Assembly: GCA_037577475.1 (NCBI GenBank)
Contig: CM075195.1
Location: forward strand, 22,533,399 to 22,597,398
Origin: Chaunax sp. Z400
Taxonomy: Eukaryota; Chordata; Actinopteri; Lophiiformes; Chaunacidae
Reading direction: 5' to 3'
Length of the DNA: 64,000 nucleotides
Shown one piece after another: positions 36,766 to 53,439 of this stretch. The position numbers and the translations under genes are program-made. Numbering within the stretch: the first letter of the stretch is position 1; every line of letters starts with the position of its first letter. Under the pieces are notes generated by a model. It was not told where the DNA came from. It saw only the letters and a program-made list of their open reading frames with translations, and ran no database searches.

Positions 36766-38462
36766 TATTAAAACAAATGAATAGATTTAATTTATTTATC
36801 ATCTGGCTCTAGTTTTAAGGATGAGCGGCTCTCAAGTGGCTTGGCTTAAAGGTTATTCTGCTCATGTATAATGAAGTCCTTTATCTAATAAATTGTTATC
36901 TAACTAGTCATTTTATTCAGACATGCTCGCATGATTTTTCTTCCAATGTGAATTGCTTTCTCACTGCACAAACCACTGAATCACAATTTGGCCATGTCGT
37001 CTAGGCGTTCTATGTGTTTGTATTTCTTTGGCAAACTGCTATAAACTGCCAGAGTGAAAGTGGCCTCTTTAAATTAAGCCTGAGTCAGAACTCAGCACAT
37101 TCTGCATCTCTCTAGGACTTTTCTGAGCCAAAATGAAAGAACTTAAAGGTCTACCTGATGAATGTCTTTGTCGCTCAGTCTTCACTGAAAACTCTTGGCT
37201 AAGGCATCTTACAGCTTCTGTTGTCTACTTAATTTAATTACAGGGCAGTTGTAAAAAAAGTCCCCAAACAATAAAAATGACTTCCTGAATTTTAAAGTTG
37301 AAACACTTCGCATTCACCATTTTCCTCTTCCTCGTTTGCGTCAGGATTTTAAACTCCAATGAATATTGACACCATAAAAATGTAATGCCCCCTTTGCGCA
37401 TGTTTGCGGAAATGCTCATAATTGTACCAACCACACATGACTCAACCGCAGACATTTTATAGTTATAGATAATTATAGACTTTTAAACATGAAAACATTC
37501 ACAAGGAGGCCTCCAAATATCCTCTACTCTCTGCCAGGCCAGTTGTCTTCATTTGCTCAAGTCTCCACTGTTTCAACAGCAGCATCACACTCCTCTTTGC
37601 ACAGGTGCTACGGGGTGAATTGGAGTCTACACCCCTCTGGAGCACAGCACAGAGTATTTATTAGCCTGACCCAATGAGTAAAGGGTCAGCAAGGGGCTAG
37701 CAGGGTGGGTGGATGGGGGTAATGAATGGAGTTGTGAGGGTTGGAAGAGGAGTTGACAGAAGTGTCATTGGGGGTCGTCTGGCTAGTGGTTGGAGTTGAG
37801 GAGGGGAGGGAGTAGAAGATGAAGACCAAACAGCTGGAACACATGGCTGACTGTCAGCAGCACAGAGATGTGTGTTCCTCCTTTCACCCTCTCCTCCAGA
37901 TCTGTTTATTTATCCACATTTCTCCCGCTTTCCAGAGGGCAGAGAGCAAACTGGCCTTGAATGAGAATAGAGATGATTTAAATGAGAAAAAGAAGGCAAA
38001 TATGACACACCAGCAGCTTAGTATGACTGTAAATTATTTTTATTCATTATCTGTTTACAGTGGGTAGAGAACGATGACACATATTTACAGTCACTTTGAG
38101 GATTTTTCAGATCCATTATCGAAATAGCTATTTTGGGAGCTAAGAATTAGATACATACAGAAAATAGAAGAGTTCCTATACTAACCTAGTTCTAGTTGGA
38201 TTTGCTCTGTTTTGATTAAACCTAACCCAGGCATTTCTCTTAAGTAAATTTATTGGATATTCATTGGATTTAGTAATTGAGTGTATCTGCAATGGTGATG
38301 TTCAAGCTCGGAACCTATCAAATCTTCGCCTCTAAAAACCTTTAAACCTTTTCTATTTAGCATAGCAATTTCATCAAGTTTTGAGACTCACAAGAGACAG
38401 ATTAATCACTGACATGGAGGCTGAGATATCCTGACTTTTACTCCCTAATATAGGTCAAGCTT
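36766..38462. other. Non-coding stretch
   Basis: No supported gene. At 37690-37815 the plus strand is G-rich (GGGTGGGTGGATGGGGG). An acceptor-like CTCCCGCTTTCCAG ending at 37936 leads into about 43 open codons ending at 38067, with a charged composition but no family resemblance. I left this uncalled. Confidence 0.35.
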
Positions 38463-39365
38463 AAGGCTGGGTATCCTTTATAAATTAGGATACCAGTATC
38501 AATGCCAGTACTCTTAAAGTGATACCAATAGAGTGCTTCATTGGCATGCTGAACTGCTAACTCTGTGAAAAACACAGCTCATAATTTCAGCACTCCACAA
38601 ACATATGCCCCCTAAAGTTGAAGAACATTGTTGTTATTGACAGCGAGAAAAAAGAAAAAAGAAATAGTAATTTTTTTTCTTGATCTTCGTACAAAACAAT
38701 TAAAGACAGATATCCTTTTTTAAAGTCTTTGAGATTTAAAATCTTTCACAAGAGGGTCCTGGCCAAGACAGGCAGCAGCACGAATAAGCAGCATTACAAC
38801 AAACAGACATACAAATACAATTTAGAATGATTTAGAAAATTTATAAAAGCATAAAAAATATTAACATTTGTCACAAGTCATCAACATCAAGGACCGAGCA
38901 GGACCTATGTGAGTCATACAAAACATTTACAGCCATATGTGCCTGCAGTGAAGTAATTTAATGTAGCTTTAAATGTATCTAATGAGACCAGCTCTCTGAG
39001 ACTCAAGTAGTTTTGATTCCAATCAGCGTGAGCAGCATACCTAAATGCTGATTTTCCAAGTTCATTACGGACTGTAGGGACAGACAGTAGGAATAAGCCC
39101 TGGGAGTGAAGGCAATGACTTTCCATGCATTTTTGAATGATGTAAATCAGGAGAAAAGACGGAAGCAGGCCAAGAATAACCTTGTAAATAAGAGTATGCT
39201 AGTGGTTAAATCTACAGGTGGACAAGGCAGACCATCCAACTCTGGTAATAGTGCTTTAAAAGTTGTGATAAATCTCAGTGATTTGAGTAGAGAAGTTGGG
39301 ATACTCCTTTTTACTGGGGTATTTGGTTGATATATTAAAGGCATTGGATATAGATACCTAGCCCT
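38463..39365. mobile_element. Inverted-repeat element E, split by another repeat
   Basis: The left end AAGGCTGGGTATCC (38463) and right end GATACCTAGCCCT (39353-39365) are inverted repeats, matching at about 12 of 14 positions. Sequence next to each end (ACCAGTATCAATGCCAGTAC on the left, TTGATATATTAAAGGCATTGG on the right) fits a teleost element family known for GGCTGGGTATCG-type ends. The roughly 600 bp between about 38690 and 39310 (ACCTTGTAAATAAGAGTATG, TCTACAGGTGGACAAGG) looks like an unrelated dispersed repeat I have seen in fish, which would make this a nested insertion. The inner boundaries are not precise. Confidence 0.5.
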
Positions 39366-40429
39366 GGTAAGCAGCTCACCTTTAACTAGATGCTTCGTGC
39401 CTTGTAAATGTCTATGCCTTTCAAACTTTACCAATTTTTAGCACATATTTTCTATTAAAACTGTCCAATTTTAGATAACCCTAGTGACCCTTGAAGGATT
39501 ATTTCCTCAGACTTTTGAAAGCTTGCTTTTAAGCCACATCATTACAAGTGTTTTCACAGGTTGAGTAGTAAAGTGATCTCCATGACTAAAATTGGTGTGG
39601 TAGCCCTTTAAGGCTGTTTTCAGGGGTGTGGGAGCTTGTCCTGTCGTCCTTCCTCTGAGACTGTGCTTTAAAGTCTGTCTGGTTCCTCCTCCCACGGCAT
39701 GACTTTAAAGAAAAACCTAATGAAATTGTTGCGTTGGCTCCTGCATGCTTATTGCATTAAGTGCAATCAATAAATCCTTTTTGTACGCTTGCAACCTCCC
39801 TCTCCCTGAATCTCAATAAAGCTGAGTGCTCTCTGTGTAATGAGTATTGCCTGGGAACTTGATTACTCTTGGTGTTGTCAAAGTTAAGGGGTTGTTCTTG
39901 GCAATATCCCCTGAACTGTACGGGCCATTACTTTACGTTTTTTAATATATGGGTTTACTGCTAAAACGGGGATGCCATATATTTTCAGCCGATGTGCGCT
40001 GAGTCAAACTGAGTCATGATAACAGGACAGGCGGTATAAGGAGGTTATTGCATCCGAAGATATACTGTATCTTTTTCATGTGAAACCAACTCACTGAATG
40101 TGAAAATGTGACTCATATGAGCCGTTCAGTCACTATTTAATTTAAAAATCACTGTGCTGCTACTTGAACTTTTGCTTCTAAAAAACGGTTTATTTGACTA
40201 AAAATAAGGCTCAACTTACCACGGAGATGACTCTCACAGTTTTCCAGTTTAAGGATTCATCGATTAGTCAATTGAATGAAAATGATATGCCAACTGTTTT
40301 GATTTCCTTATTTTAGGGTTTGCTCACAAACTATTGTTACCTGCTTTTCCCTTCAGTTGTTATTACAATTCAAACATACACACACCCACTGCACACCCTG
40401 CACTGCCCAGCTTGATCTGCCTTTTTCCA
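39366..40429. other. Non-coding stretch; possible conserved element
   Basis: No gene seen. 39715-39880 has non-repetitive AT-rich sequence (ATTGCATTAAGTGCAATCAA includes a small inverted repeat) and is a weak conserved non-coding candidate. Confidence 0.35.
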
Positions 40430-40570
40430 TTTCTCTCTCACTGTAGTCTTTTGTACGCAGAGATTGCGCAACAGTGTCGTAACGATGTCCCTTTTCTACA
40501 ACGCCTTTTTTTTGTTTACACTCAACAAGACAACTGTGGAACACTGGCAAACACTGTTACGACTTTACCT
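40430..40570 (-). mobile_element. Dispersed repeat family C, copy 3 (inverted fragment)
   Basis: Its reverse complement reads TTGTCTTGTTGAGTGTAAAC, then AAGGCGTTGTAGAAAAGG, then GACACTGTTGCGCAATCT. It aligns with 16918-17000 of copy 1. The two minus/plus frames over these copies give similar short peptides only because the DNA is homologous. Confidence 0.6.
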
Positions 40571-42179
40571 CTGAAAGCACCAAAAGAGGATTTACTCAGT
40601 CTAATAGTGTGATTAGGTTCCCTGTCTCTTTATTCTACCGCTAGCGCTAAGCGAGACTAAAGTTGACTTTCCAGGTCCAGGTTACCGCACACCTCTCTTT
40701 GCCCTTCTTCTCAGGTTGAGAGTAAGTTTTAGGGACCTGCTAGGTTTACCCGCTGTTCTTGTGGCCCAGACTACATAGGTAGGGATGGATATCACCCCTG
40801 GCTGGAAGAGAGAGCGGCAACACAGAAAGAAGAGCAGTCTTGTTTTGTCTAGAGCTCTTTTCCCACTGCAGGTATCTCTCCATCAAGGCACCAAGCTGGG
40901 TGATAAACTAAGAGCTCCTCTTAGAACCTCTGTTCTCCCTCACTCTTCTCTCCATCCCTTCCATCCATCTTAATATTTCCACTACAGAGATGTAAAGCTC
41001 TTTCTTGTGGTGCCCAGAGAACTGTTTTCACTAAAATTGCATTCTGGATCAAGGATCACAGCTTTTCTACAAATTGTGTGATTTGTAATGGAGGTGACAG
41101 TTGTCATTAGTCAACACTGATAAATAATGCATTGTCACCTCTAGATACCAGGTTAAAGTGGGATTACATATGTGACATACTATACTTTATTACTCCATGA
41201 CCAAATAAGGCTAAGAAAATGTGATATGTGGATTTGAGTCAAATAATACAATAATTTCTCCAAACATGGTTTTTGTCTCAAAGCTGCATTCTTTATCCAC
41301 CTCCTCCTCTGAAATCTTATGAGATCAGTTTCCTGTATATGATTTTCTGTACTCATTAAAATCAGCGAGCTCTGCTATGCTTCTATTTCCTGTTTGAAAT
41401 ATGGATGACAAAGAAAGATGTGCACCGTGGCTCCTGCATTATGCTAAGTTGAACCTGTTGGTGTATTGATCCTCGGGCTGTAAATATTTCACTGTTTGTC
41501 ACAGAGCTGAAGAATAGTTGGCAAAGAGTACACAAGAATGCAGTTCATCTGTGTAGCAGTGAATGCTTTTCCTCTCCAGTGGGAACTTGGCTGGAATGCA
41601 TTTTGTGTAACAGGGGCACAAACTCACCGACTGTGGACCATGAGCATTTATTAGGTAAGCATGCACCTCATCTGAAGGGGGTGCACAAACTAGAATGCAG
41701 ATACATGCACTTTGGGATGATATCAGTTTCATCAGAGCTCTCTCTGTTGTGTGCGACACAAGCTTCCACATGGCACGTAAACACTCGGGTATGCAGAGAT
41801 GGCGAGCTCTTGATACTACATTAACCATTTGCAGAGGTGAGAACTAAGATCGATTGTCTTATATTAGAACCACGTTAAGGTCTGGTAACACATGCCTCTA
41901 GGTTGTTAATCTCAATGAATCAAGCATGACAGTACTTGATCTAATATAGTAAATAGAAAAAAGAAAACTAAAGACAGGGTCTACTTTTGGGCTTTTTCCA
42001 TAGCTTTCAACTGCATCTCACAGTTGGAGTTTGGTTAGTAAATGTGTTCCCCTTGTCCAATCATAATAAACAAAAACCAATGGCCGAGGTAATGCTAGAA
42101 CAGAAGTGGTTTTGTGATGTGTTGTCTGATCACGTCTGAAATCCAAAGTGGTCCTAGTTTTCCAAAATAGCTAATCTTA

Positions 42180-42390
42180 GGCCCCGTTTACATGACAAAG
42201 TTTTTGCTGAAAAAGTTTTTTCTTTGCATTTTCAAAACCGTCTTCGTTCACACAGCATCGTTTTTTAAACAATCCCCGTACATATGAATGTGTGTAGGCT
42301 GTGTAAAAGCCCTTCATCATTGCACTCGGTTGTTTGCATGAGCAGTGGCAGAACTGGTTGTGAATTAATGAAAAACAGAGCTTGAGAGAG
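42180..42390 (+). mobile_element. Dispersed repeat family D, copy 3 (left-end copy)
   Basis: It starts with GGCCCCGTTTACATGACAAA, the expected terminus of family D, followed by GCATTTTCAAAACCGTCTTC and GTTCACACAGCATCG. It is more diverged than the other copies and its right limit is unclear. Confidence 0.55.
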
Positions 42391-42939
42391 AGGTTCAAAC
42401 CCTGATTATTTTCTCACCTCCACACAGCTGGATAATCATGGTTTGACATGGGTGTGAATGCTGGACTGATGGCTTCAGAAACTTGTCTTGTGTGTGTGTG
42501 TGTGCTGCTTCTTTTCTCTCCCATTATGACACCGCCATCAGTTACCTCATACCATATCAGACAACATCAGCTGAAACCAGCTATCTAGTCGAAAAAAAAT
42601 CTATACTTATTTTGTTATAACACCCAAGTCAAAGGGCTTGATGCAATTTTGTTGTGATCCAGAAAGGCAGATGCTTGCACTACCTTTTTACCTTGAAATC
42701 TGAAGATGATGGATGACCACTGACTCAAAATGCTTTACTGTGGTAGAGTGATGGAAGGCCAACTACTTTTAGGGCAAAGTGTTCATTATTGCAACAGTGG
42801 TTTTGAGCCCCCACCCATAGGTACCTCTGTCTAGACAGCACTTAATCAGTGCAGTGATTATATAACTTACAAATGTGCTGATATGTGGCTTAAAATTTGG
42901 CAAACAGTGTCTAATCGTTTCTTTTCTTTTTCTTTCGTG

Positions 42940-42979
42940 CGCTGCTTCTTTTGTCCTGCCAACGCCTTACCAGGTAAGA
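42940..42979 (+). promoter_or_regulatory. Candidate recursive-splice (ratchet) site
   Basis: A pyrimidine-rich run (TGCTTCTTTTGTCCTGCC and onward) leads to CCTTACCAG ending at 42973, followed immediately by GTAAGA. A 3' splice site fused to a 5' splice site with no exon between is the layout of ratchet points used for stepwise removal of long introns. The site is on the plus strand, as is the candidate exon at 10599. There is no evidence here that a transcribed intron spans it. Confidence 0.25.
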
Positions 42980-47989
<5,010 letters not shown>

Positions 47990-48415
47990 GTAGCTGCATG
48001 GAAGGAAATCTTGGTCTGTCTATCACTTTGGTCTACACAGAAATATCTTACAAACTATTGGATGGATTGCCATGAAATTTGCCAAACGCCTTCATGATGC
48101 CTGAAAGATGAATATGAATCGACATGGCAATGAAATTAGTCTTGACTTCATGCCCCCCTCAGGCTGAGTTATAGTCATGATCCTCTGACTTTTCTAATGG
48201 GCCACAGGCACAAGGTCTTTTTATTTTGTCCACTACTTGTTCACTGATAATTAGAAAATGTTAGAATGCCAACAGGCCAAAGATGGTAAACATAGTAAAC
48301 AATGCACTTGGTTGCATTTTGGCATTGTTGTTTTGGGAATGGAATAATGCTGATGATAGCATTTAGATTAAAGCACCGCTGTGTCCATTAACAGCCTTGC
48401 AGAGCCACAATGTGT
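47990..48415 (+). mobile_element. Widespread teleost dispersed repeat (full-length-like copy)
   Basis: A run of signatures I recognise from many teleost genomes appears in the expected order: CAAACTATTGGATGGATTGC then CATGAAATTTG (48052-48081), CCCTCAGGCTGAGTTATAG, a TGATCCTCTGACTTTTC block, TAATTAGAAAATGTTAGAATGCC, AAAGATGGTAAACAT, and AAAGCACCGCTGTGTCC near the end. It has no coding potential. I do not assign a class. The recognition is from memory and this window has no second copy. Confidence 0.65.
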
Positions 48416-50344
48416 CTTTGGAGTAATTGTTTATGAGCAAACTGAAATTGTAAAACAGGTGGATGGAAACATACCCACTGTGGATTCATTGAAACTCTCC
48501 TCCAGTCGTAGTTGTTCTGCACAGTCAGCAACACTTGCATCTGTTGCCTCTTTAGGTAGTTGTGATAGTTTATATTTTTTTCATTTAAAACAGCATTTGA
48601 GATTTAAGGAACTTGTTATTGCACCAGTGTGGACAGTGTCATTAACATTGCATGATAACTCTCATAATTGGTATTAATTAAGGCACAGAGAGGATGTATC
48701 AGTTTCTGTTCCATAGATCTTTATTGAATATGGGTAAATTTTGTTGTTCTTTTTGACAGATTCTAATCTTTATTGTGTTTTGTATCTAGTTTCCACCAGC
48801 TGACTTGACCCACTCTACTCTAATATGAATGTCATTTGTCAAATTTATAAAACAGTCTTTCTTGTACCTATTCTGACTGATTATTTAATACTACACTATT
48901 TTGAAATGTCTGCAGTCGCTCAACACGACTACAAATTACTCCAACATGACTATAAAACTTTTCACATTTACATCCTTGAGCTCACATTTTTCTTAACCAA
49001 GTTGGTGCTTCAAAGCTACCATGTATGACTTTTATTAAAAGTTTCATTCTGGAATTCTTACATGCAGGCTTTTTTTTTTTTATCAGTGACTGTCATCATC
49101 GTTAGTCAATCTGAGGTTGTTAAAACTCTTTAGTTGTGCTGAACTACTTAGAGGTAATGGCCTGACATCTCCAGAGACTCCGTTTAAATCTTCCTGTCAT
49201 CAAGCATACAACCCTCTGAAGTGTCCTTGAATAAGATGTCCCTCTGACAATCTTTGGCAAGTCCAAAAAAGTCCCCTACAATCACATGATTATATGTTGG
49301 GGTTTTATCCTTATCCCCTTTTCGTGCTGTCTGCTCTTCACTGCATCCTCTTTCTTTCTGCTTTAGTAGACAAATAGCTTGGGATTCCTCTATTGTCCCC
49401 CCCTGTGGACACTTAGAATGTAACCTAACCCCTCAACTCACAAAATGGCTCAACCAGATGGCTGCAGCAGAGCTATCCTGCCATGGCTTCCACCTCTCGT
49501 ACAAGTCTGACGGCTCCCCTTTCTCTTTGTTTTACGCCTACACTTCTGAGTCAAAGATGTGAGTGTAATTGAGAACCTGAGCATTGTGCTCGCTACAACT
49601 CCACACAAAACACCAGCAGTGGTTACAATGATGTTGTTGTCCTTGGTCCTCATCATGGCTAGTCTATAAAAAGGTCGCACCTCGTGAAAGATGAGGTGTT
49701 AAGGGAGGTGTTAGTCTACGTGTGTGTATGTGTGTGTTTTTGCAGCCCTCTTTCTGTTTTCCTCATTCGCTGTTTTCTGCAAAGTTATGCCACAACTGAA
49801 GAGTTTACTGCAGGCTGGAAACTTGGTGCACGTCACAGATGCAAGCAGATACACATGCATCTTCCATATGGACCTCGTCATGCCAGCTAGGCTGTTTTGT
49901 GTGTGTGGAAAGCCATGTCGGCACCTCTCTTGCCCTCCCTGTGGGAACATAGGTGGCCATTGTTGGGTGATCAGAGTGCCCTGCAGATGGGGGCGAGTTG
50001 GTGACTGTAAAACTGGAAGGGAGCCCAAAAATACTGGGGCCACAGGGCTTAATGGACCATGTGTGTCGAGTTAATAGTCTCACCCAACATGCACACAGAA
50101 ACCCCGACCATCCTCCCATCCTCTAACTCCTGTTGTTATTAACTGAATTATCTGCATGGGGCAGGTTTCCCATGCAATAGTTAGATGAGTTGGGCCACTG
50201 ACTGAATTTCAAATGAAGATTATGGGGGACTGTAATCACAACAGCCTGAGAGCTTTCATGTTTTACTGCAGTGTGGCTTGCAATAGAGCTATTGCCATAA
50301 TGGCTCCAGTTTTGTTTTCTAACTGTTATGACAAAACAGTAGTT
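48416..50344. other. Non-coding stretch
   Basis: No supported gene. Overlapping frames of 104-116 codons at 49711-50119 on both strands have no family resemblance and overlap each other, as expected of chance frames in GC-richer DNA. Confidence 0.4.
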
Positions 50345-50809
50345 TTAAGCCCCACTTCCACTGCGTAGTACCGGCTCGACTCAACTCCATGAGGGAAAAA
50401 ATACCTTGTACCTGGTATTACTTTTTTAGTACCTTCTCCGTTGCAGTTCCAGGTGAGCTGAACAGGTACTAAAAGGTCACGTGAAACGTTACAGACCACT
50501 GATTGGTCAATGCCCAGCACGTACGGAGTACATGCACAACACAAATCAATGGCCGCCACACTCAAACAAGCTGCTTTAGCAGCCGCAACTTTTTTTTATT
50601 GTAGCCGCTATATTAAGGAGGTTCAGACGTTCCTATCTTAAACAGCTGATGAGATGATCACAAGAGGTGTGCGTTGCATTAAAGACTATGGCACGGCGGC
50701 GGCCATCTACCCTGAGCAGGTACCATCCTTCGATGGAAAACAACCGGCAGAAAAGTACCCGATGTCGAGTCTAGTAGAGCTGGTACTATGCAGTGGAAAT
50801 GTGGCTTTA
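50345..50809. mobile_element. Complete PIF/Harbinger-like MITE with TTA target duplication
   Basis: The element proper is 50348-50806 (459 bp). Its left end AGCCCCACTTCCACTGCGTA and right end (reverse complement AGCCACATTTCCACTGCATA) match at about 26 of the first 30 positions, continuing through a GTACCGGCTC-type stretch. Both ends are flanked by TTA (50345-50347 and 50807-50809). A 3-bp TWA duplication is characteristic of PIF/Harbinger transposons. There is no transposase or Myb-like gene inside, so it is non-autonomous. The left part also holds GTACC/GGTAC palindromic repeats (50398-50470). Confidence 0.85.
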
Positions 50810-50902
50810 GAGGCTCACTGAGTATTTCAGATCAGTTAGGACTGCACGTGACTGCATCATATCAGAAGTCACACTTTGAGGATTGAGGGAAATGACACTC
50901 AA

Positions 50903-50944
50903 ACATGGATGGTTCAGACATGGATGGTTTAAACATTGATGGCC
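50903..50944. repeat. 15-bp minisatellite-like repeat, 2.8 units
   Basis: Consecutive units ACATGGATGGTTCAG, ACATGGATGGTTTAA and ACATTGATGGCC. The repeated Asn-His-Pro-Cys-Leu peptide on the minus strand simply reflects this DNA. Confidence 0.85.
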
Positions 50945-52604
50945 TTGGATACAAGTATTCTCACAGGGACTTTCTGCAAGTCCTGTTTTCTCTCTCTTGC
51001 TTCTCACACAGCTGTAAGCACAGCCAGCAGAGACAAGTGGATTTCTGTGATTCCTCAGCCACATGCTGCTGACCAAAAGTCAGGACGTTAATGGAAGTTA
51101 AGTAAGACTGGTCTGTCTGCTAAACACTGCGGCCTGCGGTCAGCTCAACATTGGCTATTAAGGACGCCTTTGGTGCTTCAGCAGTGTTGTTTTTGTAATC
51201 CCAAAGAGTTGTTGAATGTTGGTCATATTGTTGTCATGACTCCAACCACCACAGCAGCATACATGGAATGTCCAACCAAAAACATTTTTTATTGAGGGTT
51301 TCTTTTCCTCTTTACAGGTTTATTTTATGTGATAGGAAACTAACCCTGAGAGACTATTTCCAGGGATGTAGTGTACAAACAGAAGGTTAATTCACCTTCT
51401 TATCTGCTCACTGTTATAAGTGGTCATATCTAAGCCAAATCATTTAATGTTAATGAATAAAATTAGGACATAATTACAAAACAAACTTCCTGTGAATTTA
51501 ATTGAGCCTGATTTGACAATAGAATATTCATCAAGCAGAGATGCAAACCATGCATTTTTCTCTGCATTATATGATTAGTATTTTTAATGTCTTGGATTTG
51601 GATTAAACAAGACATAGTCTATAAGAAATAAGCAATTTTAGGACTCTAACTTTTGGCTCCGGGAATTTCTGCATTTTGACTATTTCTCTTTTACATAACC
51701 TGTTTGGAAAATAATCATTATTTGCTTCCCTGGAAGGAATAGTGACTCTACCCTAACAGCAACCGAATGATGACCAGAAAGTCATCAATCCTAGTGACAT
51801 TAGCACCACACACAGCCTCCAGACAGACTACATTCTAACACACATGAATCGTGTCCAGGCTTTTGGCCTCAGTGGATCTGTACAGTTAGATCAGATGGTG
51901 CCTGCCTGCACACCTGCTACAGCCCTTGATAACAGTATCAAGGGATGATACAACACACTCATACACACTCTCACACAGCTGCAGCAGTACGTGCACAGAC
52001 ACCATCCTCTTTCTAACCCCAGGGCATGGTTGTTGAGCATTATAGCAGAGGCTCAGTATATGAGACAGCAGGTTGATTACAGCATTGAATTAGTGGTTCA
52101 TGACATGACTATTCTGTGATGTTATTAAATCCGACCAAAGCCAATTAAACTGATTATGCACCCCTCTCCTGGTGCATTATACAAGAGGCTGCCCATGTTT
52201 GCTAATAGAGTGGTCTGGTTTTGATAGTTAAAACCAAAGAGAGCGATGGATTTATTTTTTGGCTATGGGTATATGTGTTCCCTTGCCTAAAAAGCAATTA
52301 TGATTATTAATTGTTATTATTATTTAGGTAAAAATGTCTGAAATGAGGCGTGTGGTTAAGACATGCTTCTTTCTCATGGTTGAAATGTTTTGTCCTGGGA
52401 AAGAGAATAAACTATTAAAAAGAACTGAACCACAGTTTGAAATAGCAATACATCATTGTGCAGTCCTAATATTGAGGAAGTTTGTAAGATGAAGAATTAC
52501 GAAGAGTAAATATCTAAATTAAAGGAGTTTATATCTAATATTTTCTTATTAATCTGAACCTTTTGTACAACTTCCTTTTGAGAGAGGATACAAGATATAT
52601 ACAT
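50945..52604. other. Non-coding stretch; possible conserved element
   Basis: No gene seen. 52040-52200 is non-repetitive and AT-rich (TTGATTACAGCATTGAATTA, CCAATTAAACTGATTATGCA), so it is a weak conserved non-coding candidate. Confidence 0.35.
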
Positions 52605-52752
52605 CAGACGCACGCCAGTCTACGAGCCAATCAATAGTGAAGTATAGGGACACGCAGTCCAATCCCAAACCCAAACTAACCAGATCAAACGTATGCAATC
52701 TAACAAAAACCTAAACCATGGTTCAGACTTTCAGGTGTGAAAGCGCCCTTAT
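52605..52752. mobile_element. MITE fragment with a single terminal repeat
   Basis: The right edge, TTCAGGTGTGAAAGCGCCCT, is a typical teleost DNA-transposon terminus. Its reverse complement resembles the left end of the element at 2499-3042 (a GCG motif followed by TTCACAC). No partner end is found to the left, so only a fragment remains. Confidence 0.5.
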
Positions 52753-53439
52753 ATTTTATTCATGAACCGTTGTTATCTTGTTGCAGGATCCTCTGATCTA
52801 TTTAATTATTAAAACGTTGTCTGCCCAGATGTTTCTAAAGATCTACCTACATGTTGAAATAATGGCATCAAAAATCCCCTGACATAAACATTTCATGGTG
52901 CTTAATGTAGGTGTAGGTGTGGTTTAGTGACAGGTTTAAACTTATGAGAACAAATTCCACAAGCCTCTGCTCCATGAAGTAATTTTCATTTTCATTAGTC
53001 TCTATGAAGTTCTCCTGCTCTGGTTAAATATGCTCCGGCATATTTATGTTACTTGGCCACAATGAAAATAATTCTTCTTTTACAGATTCATATTTTTCAA
53101 ACTTTTAATTTGTTCTGTGTATTTCATTCGATTACAGTGCAAGAAGTTATGAATTTAAAATTTTTCAAAGCCAGTAGGGCTTAATGACTACTCAGCACCT
53201 TCACATTTATACTCGAGAGGTCGGAACAAAATAGTGAGTGTAATATTTTTTCTCCCAAAACAAATGGTATAATCAATTTTAAACCACACTCACATTGACG
53301 ACCTTCATCTACTCAAAGGGGCAAACAGAGATGGTGAGTAATTCAAACATATATACCTCCACAGATGGTGAAATTGTTAACAAGTAATTCAGCTCACAAG
53401 CCAGATCTTTTAACAGCACCTCGTGGTCTTCATTAGTGT

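Noticed and set aside
37690..37815. G-quadruplex or CpG-island promoter
   Set aside because: G-runs are present, but four clean GGG runs with short loops are not, and CpG dinucleotides are not enriched.
37937..38067. Charged 43-codon open run after CTTTCCAG, ending in a stop
   Set aside because: No protein family recognised and the composition is biased to Lys/Asn/Glu, as AT-rich DNA often gives.
40855..40890. CCCACTGCAG directly followed by GTATCT as another ratchet-like site
   Set aside because: The donor half is a poor match to GTAAG and the pyrimidine tract is short.
49711..50119. Overlapping 104-116-codon frames on both strands
   Set aside because: Three mutually overlapping frames with no domain are a chance effect of locally higher GC content.
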